From the NCBI RefSeq assembly GCF_028736155.1, contig NZ_CP117879.1, positions 4,836,001 to 4,900,000 on the forward strand: DNA of 64,000 nt. Reading direction: 5' to 3'. Source of the DNA: Flavobacterium sp. KACC 22763. Its GTDB lineage: Bacteria; Bacteroidota; Bacteroidia; Flavobacteriales; Flavobacteriaceae. Below the pieces are notes generated by a model, which was given only the letters and a program-made list of their open reading frames with translations, was not told where the DNA came from and ran no database searches. Of the stretch, positions 16,058 to 23,829 are shown piece after piece (position 1 is the first letter of the stretch; each line of letters opens with the position of its first letter). Position numbers and translations under genes: made by a program.

Positions 16058-18148
16058 ATGGAAAGTTTTAGAACAGAAATAGAAAATCCGGTAGTTCAGA
16101 AGGAGATTATCGAATTAGAAAAAAAGATTCACTTATTCCGTGGAGGAAAAATTGATGATGAGCGTTTTCGTAGTCTTCGTTTAGCGCGTGGAATCTACGG
16201 TCAGCGTCAAGAAGGCGTTCAGATGATCCGTATTAAATTGCCTTATGGTAAAGTAACCAGCGAGCAATTGGTGCGTATCACCCAAGTTTCAGACAAATAT
16301 TCTACAGGACGTTTGCACATTACAACACGTCAGGATATTCAGATTCACTATGTCAGTTTAGACAGAACTCCTGAGCTTTGGGCAGATTTGGCTAAAGACG
16401 ATATTACACTTCGTGAAGCTTGTGGAAACACAGTTAGAAATATTACAGGAAGCGAATTGGCTGGAGTAGACGTAAACGAACCATTTGATGTTTCGCCTTA
16501 TGCACACGGACTTTTCCAATATTTGTTAAGAAATCCAATCTGTCAGGAAATGGGACGTAAATTTAAAATTTCGTTCTCTTCTTCAGACGAAGATACCGCT
16601 TTGAGTTATCTACACGATTTAGGATTTATTCCGAAAATAAAAGAAGGACAAAAAGGTTTCAAAATCATGTTTGGTGGAGGTTTAGGATCTCAGCCGGCAC
16701 ATGCTGAATTACTTTCAGAGTTTGTTCCCGTAAACGAAATCATTCCAACAGCAGAAGGAATCATTCGTATTTTCGACAGATACGGAGAACGTGCTAAAAG
16801 AATGAAAGCGCGTATGAAGTTCTTAATCAAAGAAATGGGCAAAGATGCTTTCCTTGATTTGGTTGAAAAAGAGAAAAAAGCAATCGCTTTTCAAACATAC
16901 GAAATAGATACAACCGCTTTCGACGGACCAATTACAGAACCGTTATTAGAAGTTCCGCAAGTTACAATCGAAGATACAGAAGCGTATGAAGCGTGGAAAA
17001 AATCGAATGTAATCAAACAGAAACAAGACGGTTATTATGCTATCGGAATCAAAGTTTTATTAGGAGATTTTTATACCGATAAAGCCAGATTATTAGCCGA
17101 TTTAATCAAGAATTACGGAGCAAATGAATTGCGTTTTTCATTGCGTCAAAATATTGTAATACGAAACATAAAAGAAGAGAATCTTCCTTTCTTTTATCAA
17201 GAATTAGCCAAATTGGATTTTGTTCAATTAGGATATAATTCAGTTGGAGATATTACGGCATGTCCTGGTACAGATACTTGCAACTTGGGGATTGCAAGTA
17301 GTACCGGTATTGCAGAAGAATTAGAAAGAGTTTTAAGTGCTGAATATCCTCAGTATTTAAACAATACTGAAATCGAAATTAAAATTTCAGGTTGTATGAA
17401 TGCCTGCGGACAGCACAATATGTCTGCAATTGGATTCCAAGGAATGTCTATCAACTCAGGAAAACTAGTGGCTCCGGCTTTGCAGGTTTTATTAGGCGGA
17501 GGAAGATTAGGAAACGGAGCAGGACGTTTTGCTGATAAAGTAATCAAAGTGCCTAGCCGTAGAGGTCCTGATGCGTTGCGTACCATTTTAAATGATTTTG
17601 ATGCGAATGGAAGCGGACAAAAATTCCTAGATTATTATGATACAAAAGGAGAAAAGTATTTCTACGAAATCTTAAAACCTTACGCAGATGTAACCAATTT
17701 AACAGAAGCAGATTTTGTGGATTGGGGTAACGCAGACAATTACGTAAAAGCAGTTGGAGTTGGAGAATGTGCTGGAGTGGTGATCGATTTAGTAGCGACA
17801 TTATTGTTTGAAGCTAAAGAGAAATTAATCTTGGCTCAGGAATCTTTTGACGAGAAAAAATGGTCAGATGCAATTTACCATGCTTACGCAGGATTTGTAA
17901 ATGGTGCAAAAGCATTGTTATTGGCAGAAAACCAAAAAACAAACCACCACGCAGGAATCGTAGACTTGTTTGATACTGTTTTCATTGAGACAAATAAAAT
18001 CGAATTAAACTCAACTTTTAAAGACTTGGTTTACCAAATCAATAAAAATGAACCATCTGAAGCTTTCGCTAAAGGTTACATTGCACAAGCAACTGTTTTC
18101 TTTGACAAAATCGAAACTTTCAGAGCTCAGGAATTAGCAAATGCATAA
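16058..18148 (+). CDS. Siroheme sulfite/nitrite reductase with C-terminal HEPN-like domain
   Basis: This 696-residue protein reduces sulfite to sulfide. Two ferredoxin-like half domains and two siroheme/Fe-S domains fill about residues 30-540. The Fe-S ligands are Cys402-x5-Cys408 and Cys446-x3-Cys450. Residues from about 565 to 690 are an added helical domain (AKEKLILAQESF..., IYHAYAGFVNGAKALLL) that looks like a HEPN fold; it has no clear Arg-x4-6-His RNase motif. The operon position among cysDN and siroheme genes identifies sulfite as substrate over nitrite. Electrons may come from the reductase encoded at 19876 through ferredoxin. Its stop overlaps the next start by 8 bases. Confidence 0.88.
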   Translation: MESFRTEIENPVVQKEIIELEKKIHLFRGGKIDDERFRSLRLARGIYGQRQEGVQMIRIKLPYGKVTSEQLVRITQVSDKYSTGRLHITTRQDIQIHYVSLDRTPELWADLAKDDITLREACGNTVRNITGSELAGVDVNEPFDVSPYAHGLFQYLLRNPICQEMGRKFKISFSSSDEDTALSYLHDLGFIPKIKEGQKGFKIMFGGGLGSQPAHAELLSEFVPVNEIIPTAEGIIRIFDRYGERAKRMKARMKFLIKEMGKDAFLDLVEKEKKAIAFQTYEIDTTAFDGPITEPLLEVPQVTIEDTEAYEAWKKSNVIKQKQDGYYAIGIKVLLGDFYTDKARLLADLIKNYGANELRFSLRQNIVIRNIKEENLPFFYQELAKLDFVQLGYNSVGDITACPGTDTCNLGIASSTGIAEELERVLSAEYPQYLNNTEIEIKISGCMNACGQHNMSAIGFQGMSINSGKLVAPALQVLLGGGRLGNGAGRFADKVIKVPSRRGPDALRTILNDFDANGSGQKFLDYYDTKGEKYFYEILKPYADVTNLTEADFVDWGNADNYVKAVGVGECAGVVIDLVATLLFEAKEKLILAQESFDEKKWSDAIYHAYAGFVNGAKALLLAENQKTNHHAGIVDLFDTVFIETNKIELNSTFKDLVYQINKNEPSEAFAKGYIAQATVFFDKIETFRAQELANA

Positions 18149-18914
18149 TATAAAACCCAAAATAACTTTAGTCGGTGCAGGTCCGGGCGATCCCGATTTA
18201 CTTACGCTAAAAGCTGTAAAAGCATTGGCTGAAGCAAATGTGGTTTTATACGACGCTTTGGCCAACGAAGAAATTCTGGATTATGCACCCAAAAATGCGA
18301 TTCGGATTTTTGTTGGAAAAAGAATCGGAAATCATGCTTACACGCAGGATCAAATCAATCAGCTGATTGTAGATAATGCACTGACATACGGAAACGTAGT
18401 GCGACTAAAAGGTGGAGATCCATTTATTTTTGGAAGAGGCGGAGAAGAAATTGATTTTGCAGAAAGTTTCGGAATTGAAACTATCGTAGTTCCTGGAATT
18501 TCATCTGTAGTTGCAGTTCCTGCAAGTCAGGGAATTTCGATTACAAAAAGAGGTGTTTCAGAAAGCTTTTGGGCAATTACAGGGACAACTTCTGATAGGA
18601 AATTATCTTCAGATGTAGCCTTGGCAGCGCAATCTTCTGCAACAGTTGTAATCTTGATGGGAATGCACAAATTGCCTCAAATAATCGATTTGTTTCAAAA
18701 AGAAGATAAAGGAAATTTACCGGTTGCGATCATCCAAAACGGAACAACGGCTGAAGAAAAAGTAGGTGTTGGAACTGTAGATTCGATTTTAGAAGTTGTA
18801 AAACAAAAAGAATTAGGTTCGCCAGCCATTATTGTTTTAGGTGAAGTGGTTCGCGAAAGCAACAAACTAAAAGGATTCTATGAAGAATTTCTATCAAAAG
18901 AAATAGCAAGATAA
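18141..18914 (+). CDS. cobA: Uroporphyrinogen-III C-methyltransferase
   Basis: The 257-residue SAM-dependent enzyme makes precorrin-2, the first step to siroheme for the sulfite reductase upstream. Motifs are LVGAGPGDPDLLTLKA, VVRLKGGDPFIFGRGGEE and VPGISSVVAVPA. It overlaps the sulfite reductase gene by 8 bases, so translation is likely coupled. It is single-domain; the dehydrogenase/chelatase part is a separate gene at 19098. Confidence 0.95.
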   Translation: MHNIKPKITLVGAGPGDPDLLTLKAVKALAEANVVLYDALANEEILDYAPKNAIRIFVGKRIGNHAYTQDQINQLIVDNALTYGNVVRLKGGDPFIFGRGGEEIDFAESFGIETIVVPGISSVVAVPASQGISITKRGVSESFWAITGTTSDRKLSSDVALAAQSSATVVILMGMHKLPQIIDLFQKEDKGNLPVAIIQNGTTAEEKVGVGTVDSILEVVKQKELGSPAIIVLGEVVRESNKLKGFYEEFLSKEIAR

Positions 18915-18948
18915 AGTAAAAATCATCGAATTCTATTCGTTATAATTT

Positions 18949-19009
18949 TACCATTAAGAGCATGAAGTTAATAAAGCGATGCTTAATCTTCCTTAATAAC
19001 TTAATGGTA
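18949..19009. repeat. Inverted repeat between the siroheme genes
   Basis: Perfect 10-bp arms TACCATTAAG / CTTAATGGTA enclose further TTAA-rich words. A putative -7 element TAATTTTG follows at 19069-19076, so the next gene may also have its own promoter. Confidence 0.65.
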
Positions 19010-19097
19010 AGAAGAAAATTAAGAAAAGCTCTTAATTTTTAAAAGGTAGATTTAAGAGCAAAAAGGTATAATTTTGTTTAGATGAAATTAAATTAAA

Positions 19098-19679
19098 ATG
19101 GAACAAAACGAATTATATCCAATATTTCTAAAGCTTCACAATTTAAATGTATTAATTGTAGGCGGAGGAAATGTCGGTCTGGAAAAGCTTTCTTTCTTGC
19201 TTAAGTCAAGTCCGAATGCTAATGTTGAGGTAGTGGCAAAAGAATTTCATTTAGAAATAAAAGTTTTAGCCGAAAAGCACCCTTCGATAACATTGACAAA
19301 ATCGAAGTTCAAAAAGAAAATGCTTAAAAAACGTCACATGGTAATTGCCTGTACAGACGATTTGAAAGTAAATAAAAAGGTTTACGATTTAGCGAGAAAA
19401 CGCTATTTGATTTGCAATATCGCTGATACACCAGATTTATGTGATTATTATTTGGGCGGAATCGTAACTAAAGGAAATGTCAAAATTGCCATTTCAACAA
19501 ACGGAAAATCGCCAACAACAGCCAAAAGGCTTAGAGAGTTTTTTGAAGAAGTAATTCCCGAAGATATCAATCAAATGGTTGAGAACCTGAATGAATACCG
19601 AAAAACGCTTAAAGGCAATTTTGAGGATAAAGTAAAGAAAATGAATGAAATAACTGCTTCTTTGAAAAGTAAAGAATAA
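19098..19679 (+). CDS. Precorrin-2 dehydrogenase / sirohydrochlorin ferrochelatase-like
   Basis: A 193-residue protein like the N-terminal part of CysG and yeast Met8. It shows the NAD-binding loop IVGGGNVGLEKL near residue 20, CTDDLKVNKKVY and TKGNVKIAISTNGKSPTTAKRLREFFEE. It should oxidise precorrin-2 and possibly insert iron to make siroheme. It completes the siroheme pathway with the SUMT gene upstream. Confidence 0.9.
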   Translation: MEQNELYPIFLKLHNLNVLIVGGGNVGLEKLSFLLKSSPNANVEVVAKEFHLEIKVLAEKHPSITLTKSKFKKKMLKKRHMVIACTDDLKVNKKVYDLARKRYLICNIADTPDLCDYYLGGIVTKGNVKIAISTNGKSPTTAKRLREFFEEVIPEDINQMVENLNEYRKTLKGNFEDKVKKMNEITASLKSKE

Positions 19680-19680
19680 C

Positions 19681-19732
19681 AAAAAGTTCCAGAGGAACGA
19701 TAATATTGGTAGCGTCGGGTTTTAACCCGATG
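19681..19732. repeat. GTTCC/GGAAC two-hairpin repeat, copy 1
   Basis: A short hairpin (GTTCCAGAGGAAC) is followed by ATATTGGTAGC and a second hairpin (CGGGTTTTAACCCG). The same order occurs at 23050-23106. Confidence 0.7.
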
Positions 19733-19875
19733 TAAAAGAATGAATGAGATTACCTCTTCATTAAAAAATAGAGAGTAAAAAAGTTTCGGAAAGAAATTAA
19801 TGATAAAAATCATTGAAAGTACAAGGATTTATTCGTTTCTTTGCGTTATTAAGAATGATTATAAACAACAACATA

Positions 19876-20928
19876 ATGATTAAAACAGATATACTTATAA
19901 TTGGAGCGGGCCCAACAGGTTTATTTGCCGTTTTTGAGGCAGGATTGCTAAAATTAAAATGCCACATTTTAGATGCGCTTCCACAACCAGGAGGACAACT
20001 ATCAGAGTTATATCCAAAAAAACCAATTTATGATATTCCTGGATTCCCAGAAGTATTAGCCGGAGATTTAGTTGACGGATTAATGGAGCAAATCAAACAA
20101 TTTGAGCCAGGTTTTACATTAGGAGAACGTGCCGAAACAGTTGAAAAGCAAGAAGACGGAACTTTCATAGTAACATCAAACAAAGGAACTAAATTCCACG
20201 CGCCAGTTATCGCAATCGCTGGAGGTTTAGGAAGTTTTGAGCCTCGTAAACCACTTATCGAAGATATCGAGTTTTATGAAGATAAAGGAGTAAAATACTT
20301 CATCAAAAATCCTGAGAAATTCAGAGATAAAAGAGTTGTAATTGCAGGAGGAGGAGATTCAGCATTAGACTGGTCAATTTTCTTAGCAAACGTAGCTTCA
20401 GAAGTAACTTTAATCCACAGAAGAAACGAATTTAGAGGAGCTTTAGATTCTGTAGAAAAAGTACAGGAATTAAAATCAGCTGGAAAAATCAAATTAATCA
20501 CTCCGGCAGAAGTTATCGGAATCAACGGTGCTGAGCATGTTGAATCATTAGATATCGAAGAAAACGGAGCACACCGTAAAATCGAATGTGATTATTTCAT
20601 TCCGCTTTTCGGATTAACACCAAAATTAGGTCCAATAGGTGACTGGGGATTAGAAATCGAGAAAAATGCCATCAAAGTAAACAATGCATTAGATTACCAA
20701 ACTAACATTCCAGGAATCTTTGCCATTGGAGACGTAAACACATACCCAGGAAAATTAAAGTTAATTCTTTGCGGATTCCACGAAGCAACTTTAATGTGCC
20801 AAGCTGCTTACTCAATCATCAACCCAGGTAAAAAATACGTATTGAAATATACAACAGTTTCTGGTGTAGACGGTTTTGACGGAACTCGTAAAGAGGCTCC
20901 GAAAGCGGTTGTGAAAGCGATAGTCTAA
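19876..20928 (+). CDS. Thioredoxin-reductase-like ferredoxin/flavodoxin-NADP reductase
   Basis: This 350-residue FAD enzyme has the dinucleotide loops GAGPTGLFAVFEAG (FAD) and GGGDSALDW (NADPH), and a C-terminal FAIGDVNTYPGKLKL. It lacks the CxxC redox pair of thioredoxin reductase, so it is the YumC-like type-2 ferredoxin-NADP reductase. As last gene of the operon it likely supplies electrons to the sulfite reductase. I chose ATG 19876; the in-frame extension to 19813 adds non-conserved residues. Confidence 0.87.
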   Translation: MIKTDILIIGAGPTGLFAVFEAGLLKLKCHILDALPQPGGQLSELYPKKPIYDIPGFPEVLAGDLVDGLMEQIKQFEPGFTLGERAETVEKQEDGTFIVTSNKGTKFHAPVIAIAGGLGSFEPRKPLIEDIEFYEDKGVKYFIKNPEKFRDKRVVIAGGGDSALDWSIFLANVASEVTLIHRRNEFRGALDSVEKVQELKSAGKIKLITPAEVIGINGAEHVESLDIEENGAHRKIECDYFIPLFGLTPKLGPIGDWGLEIEKNAIKVNNALDYQTNIPGIFAIGDVNTYPGKLKLILCGFHEATLMCQAAYSIINPGKKYVLKYTTVSGVDGFDGTRKEAPKAVVKAIV

Positions 20929-20938
20929 GGTTCTAAGT

Positions 20939-21184
20939 TGCTAAGACGCTAAGATTCTAAGATTTTATATAGGAAGCTCAAACTTTTAGTTTGGGCTTTA
21001 TTTTTTAGAAGATGTATAAAAAACATGGCCAGTGGTTTCAACCACTGGAGCACATTGTATTGAGACAGCGGATAATCAATATGCATAATGACAATACGTT
21101 TCCCACGGTTGAAACCGTGGGATATGTTTGAAAATCTGGAGCCAATTTTAAAACTTAGAATCTCAGAATCTTAGCGTCTTAGCA
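20939..21184. repeat. Nested inverted-repeat block downstream of the sulfate operon
   Basis: The outer arms TGCTAAGACGCTAAGATT (20939-20956) and AATCTTAGCGTCTTAGCA (21167-21184) are exact 18-bp complements. Inside lie AAACAT/ATGTTT arms (about 21021-21128) that bound two palindromes, CCAGTGGTTTCAACCACTGG (21029-21048) and CCCACGGTTGAAACCGTGGG (21102-21121). No gene is present. Confidence 0.75.
20974..21006 (+). terminator. Terminator of the sulfate-assimilation operon
   Basis: Stem AAGCTCAAACT / AGTTTGGGCTT with one T-G pair, followed by a T run. Confidence 0.75.
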
Positions 21185-21199
21185 TCTTTAAAAAAACAT

Positions 21200-21230
21200 T
21201 TGCAAATCGAAACCCTATTTCATACCTTTG
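21200..21230 (+). promoter_or_regulatory. Promoter of the metH operon
   Basis: TTG (21200-21202), 20-base spacer and TACCTTTG (21223-21230), a perfect TAnnTTTG. It lies about 24 bases before the riboswitch. Confidence 0.7.
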
Positions 21231-21253
21231 CACTGTTCTTAAAATTATTGTCA

Positions 21254-21366
21254 GTTATCACGAAAGGCGGAGGGATAGACCCGATGAAACCTTAGCAACC
21301 CTTTATCATAAAGAAGGTGCTAAATTCTACTTTATACGACATTTTCCAGTATTAAAGATAGATAAC
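21254..21366 (+). promoter_or_regulatory. SAM-I riboswitch before metH
   Basis: P1 is closed by a perfect GTTATC (21254-21259) with GATAAC (21361-21366). The core shows GGAGGGATAGACCC, GATGAAACC, GCAACC and GAAGGTGCTAA. It should repress methionine synthase and MTHFR genes at high SAM. About 340 bases separate it from the first start codon. Confidence 0.95.
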
Positions 21367-21470
21367 ACAAATACATACTCGTATTTCTCAAAACTTTTCT
21401 CGATAACATATAATATTTACTGAAACAGATCCTGTATCAGGAGCGAATCATTGGCGCATTTTTGCAGTCA

Positions 21471-21548
21471 GTAGTTCCCGCTTTACGTTGCAATCATTTT
21501 GCTTTTTAAAGGAAAAAGCAAAATAATTTCCACTTCAATCGGGGCTAA
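21471..21548 (-). repeat. Dispersed structured element, copy A (reverse orientation)
   Basis: Read on the minus strand it begins TAGCCCCGATTGAAGTGGAA, has a central 12-bp hairpin (ATTTTGCTTTTT / AAAAAGCAAAAT at 21496-21524), and ends TTGCAACGTAAAGCGGGAA. The two flanks match those of the element at 23231-23315, with a different middle. Confidence 0.65.
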
Positions 21549-21601
21549 TGAGCCAGCAATAGTGCACTTTTGGAATTAATGTGAAAAAAAATATCCGAAG
21601 C

Positions 21602-21634
21602 AAACCTAACAGGTTTTAAAAACCTGTTAGGTTT
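21602..21634. repeat. AACCTAACAGGTT palindrome
   Basis: Arms of 16 bp (AAACCTAACAGGTTTT / AAAACCTGTTAGGTTT) with a one-base centre. No T run follows, so it is listed as a repeat rather than a terminator. Confidence 0.75.
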
Positions 21635-21708
21635 AAACTTCACAATCATAATAAAAAAAAACTTAGCATCTTAGAACCTTAGGATCTCAGAAGCTAAAAA
21701 AATAAGCC

Positions 21709-22713
21709 ATGGCAATAACAATTCAAGAAGCAATAAAAAAAAATATCCTAATCCTTGATGGAGCAATGGGAACAATGTTGCAACGCTATAATTTCTCAGA
21801 AGAAGATTTCAGAGGAGAGCGTTTCAAAGATTTTCCACATCCGTTAAAAGGAAACAACGATTTACTATCCCTAACACAACCACAAGCAATCCGCGATGTA
21901 CATGCCGCTTATTTTGAAGCAGGTGCTGACATTGTAGAAACCAATACCTTCTCTGGAACGACAATCGGTATGGCCGATTATCACATGGAAGATTTGGTTT
22001 ACGAGTTAAACTACGAATCGGCAAAACTCGCACGCGAGGTTGCCGATGAGTTTACCGCAAAAAATCCAGAAAAACCACGTTTCGTAGCCGGTTCAATCGG
22101 ACCAACAAACCGTACGGCAAGTATGTCGCCAGACGTAAATGATCCAGGTTACAGAGCCGTAACGTTTGACGATTTACGAATTGCCTACAAACAACAAGCA
22201 GAAGCTTTAATGGACGGTGGCTGTGATTTACTTTTAGTAGAAACAATCTTTGATACGTTAAATGCAAAAGCTGCACTTTTTGCAATCGAAGAAGTAAAAG
22301 AAGAACGCAATATTGATATTCCAATCATGGTTTCAGGAACAATTACAGATGCATCGGGAAGAACACTTTCTGGGCAGACAGTTGAAGCGTTTTTGATTTC
22401 AGTTTCGCATATTCCGTTGTTAAGTGTAGGATTCAATTGCGCCCTTGGAGCCGATTTGCTGAAACCATATTTAAAAACATTAGCACATAATACAAGTTTT
22501 AATGTTTCAGCGCATCCAAATGCTGGATTACCAAATGCTTTCGGACAATACGATGAAACGCCAGAACAGACTCAGGTATTCATTAAAGAGTATTTAGAAG
22601 ATAATTTAATCAATATCATCGGAGGTTGTTGCGGAACAACACCAGATCATATTCGATTAATGGCTGAGGTTGCAAAGGATTATAAGCCACGTGTGGCACC
22701 GGTATTTGAATAA
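21709..22713 (+). CDS. metH: Cobalamin-dependent methionine synthase, homocysteine-binding half
   Basis: This 334-residue protein is the zinc homocysteine-methyltransferase domain found at the N terminus of MetH. It starts with [15 protein letters not shown] and carries the three zinc cysteines: Cys244 in GFNCALG and Cys307-Cys308 in GGCCGTTP. It ends at the natural linker before the pterin domain. The rest of the enzyme is encoded at 23830. It is behind a SAM riboswitch. The stop shares one base with the next start (TAATG). Confidence 0.95.
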   Translation: MAITIQEAIKKNILILDGAMGTMLQRYNFSEEDFRGERFKDFPHPLKGNNDLLSLTQPQAIRDVHAAYFEAGADIVETNTFSGTTIGMADYHMEDLVYELNYESAKLAREVADEFTAKNPEKPRFVAGSIGPTNRTASMSPDVNDPGYRAVTFDDLRIAYKQQAEALMDGGCDLLLVETIFDTLNAKAALFAIEEVKEERNIDIPIMVSGTITDASGRTLSGQTVEAFLISVSHIPLLSVGFNCALGADLLKPYLKTLAHNTSFNVSAHPNAGLPNAFGQYDETPEQTQVFIKEYLEDNLINIIGGCCGTTPDHIRLMAEVAKDYKPRVAPVFE

Positions 22714-23033
22714 TGAAGAAATTTTTGTTTCTGTTTAGTTTAATGTTGATTAGTTGTAATTACACAACAAATACAGTTTTTCAGAAAAGCATTAAATGTG
22801 AAGATTGTTTAGTTACAAAAGAAGAAACAGCTGTTGGAATAGCAGAGCCTATTTTGTTTGAATCATATGGTAAAGATCAAATAGAAGATCAAAGACCTTA
22901 TACAGTAACAATAGAAAACGATTCTATTTGGCATATTGAAGGAACTTTTAATAGTATCGGTTTTGGAGGTGTATTTGATATTAAAATCTCAGCAAAAAAT
23001 GGTAAAGTTCTTTACATGATGCATGGAAAATAA
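22713..23033 (+). CDS. Lipoprotein with NTF2-fold immunity-like domain
   Basis: The 106-residue protein has a lipoprotein signal (LMLISC, Cys15) and a C-terminal part, IAEPILFESYGK through GGVFDIKISAKNGKVL, that resembles the NTF2-fold immunity proteins of polymorphic-toxin systems. The family call is from memory of motif shape. Its start overlaps the metH stop by one base, so it is translated with the methionine synthase half. No toxin gene is nearby. Confidence 0.6.
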   Translation: MKKFLFLFSLMLISCNYTTNTVFQKSIKCEDCLVTKEETAVGIAEPILFESYGKDQIEDQRPYTVTIENDSIWHIEGTFNSIGFGGVFDIKISAKNGKVLYMMHGK

Positions 23034-23049
23034 TAAAGGTAGAATATTT

Positions 23050-23106
23050 TAAAAAGTTCCGTTAGGAACGAAATATCGGTAGCAACGGAATTTATTCCGT
23101 TGAAAA
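23050..23106. repeat. GTTCC/GGAAC two-hairpin repeat, copy 2
   Basis: GTTCCGTTAGGAAC, ATATCGGTAGC and the hairpin CAACGGAATTTATTCCGTTG follow in the same order as in copy 1 (19681). A partial third copy (AGTTCCGTAGGAACGAAA) lies at about 23127-23144, followed by an AATATTGAT/ATCAATATT hairpin (23150-23181). Confidence 0.7.
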
Positions 23107-23230
23107 GAAAGAACGTACAAAGCAAGAGTTCCGTAGGAACGAAACATATAATATTGATTGAGAAATTTTTCCATCAATATTGAAAATTGAAACTCGGAAA
23201 TCATAAATCGTCTTATGAAACCGAGTTCGC

Positions 23231-23315
23231 GTGAGGGATAGAAGTGAAAAGCCCACAGCCTGACGAAGGAAGAGCGAGGACTTGTAACGGATAGCCCGAC
23301 CCGGAGGGACACGCC
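23231..23315 (+). repeat. Dispersed structured element, copy B
   Basis: The left flank is GAGGGATAGAAGTGAAAAGC and the right flank TTGTAACGGATAGCCCGACC, then GGAGGGACACGCC. It is G+C-richer than its surroundings. The flanks align with copy A (21471-21548) read on the other strand. No long reading frame fits it. Confidence 0.65.
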
Positions 23316-23350
23316 TAAAATAATAAATGAGAGTTTTAGATATGCATGAA

Positions 23351-23743
23351 ATGAAAATCGTATTTAAATTTTGCTTTATAGTTTTATTTTGCTCTGTAGG
23401 TTATTCGCAGAATAAAAATAAGGAATTAGAAAATGAATTGATCAAAGTAAAAAATCAAGCATTTTGTGATTGTTATTCTGAAGCATTATCTGGCAAAGAA
23501 ATTATTAGATATAAAGACGGAAGTAGTTATATGCAAATTATAAATCTGAAAGGTGAGTATGTTTTTGGGAATAAAAAATATAAACAGATGATAGAAAAAT
23601 GGAACAAAAAAGATTATAAATCTTATGATCCAAATCAAAATTTATATTTAATGAAGTGTCTAGATTTTTATAATAGTCCAATGTTAAATAGATTCATTGA
23701 TTCTGTAAGACAAGAAGAAATTAAAATAATTAAAATCAGATAA
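23351..23743 (+). CDS. Secreted small protein, possible Tai4-like immunity protein
   Basis: The 130-residue protein starts with a signal peptide (MKIVFKFCFIVLFCSVGYSQ). The mature part has an early FCDCYSEAL, the segment DGSSYMQIINLKGEYVF and a late LYLMKCLDFYNS. These conserved-looking cysteines recall Tai4-type T6SS immunity proteins, but the match is from memory and tentative. I chose Met at 23351 because the signal peptide begins there; ATG 23327 is an alternative. It is the second gene inserted between the metH halves. Confidence 0.5.
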   Translation: MKIVFKFCFIVLFCSVGYSQNKNKELENELIKVKNQAFCDCYSEALSGKEIIRYKDGSSYMQIINLKGEYVFGNKKYKQMIEKWNKKDYKSYDPNQNLYLMKCLDFYNSPMLNRFIDSVRQEEIKIIKIR

Positions 23744-23829
23744 CTGTAAAATAGATTTTTACAGGAAAGAAAATAGAATAAAAAACTTAGAATCTAAGCA
23801 TCTTAGAATCTCAGTAACTTTAAAAAGAA

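Larger units (their letters stand above)
21367..21708 (+). other. Long leader between riboswitch and metH
   Basis: This 342-base untranslated stretch holds a dispersed structured element (21471-21548), a 16-bp-arm palindrome (21602-21634), and a CTTAG-word spacer (21661-21696) that ends 12 bases before the ATG. A weak hairpin (AATAC/GTATT, 21371-21385) just after the aptamer lacks a T run, so the control mechanism is not evident. Confidence 0.6.

Noticed and set aside
21471..21548. Second riboswitch before metH
   Set aside because: The element has a related copy in another context (23231-23315) in the opposite orientation, so it is better explained as a dispersed element.
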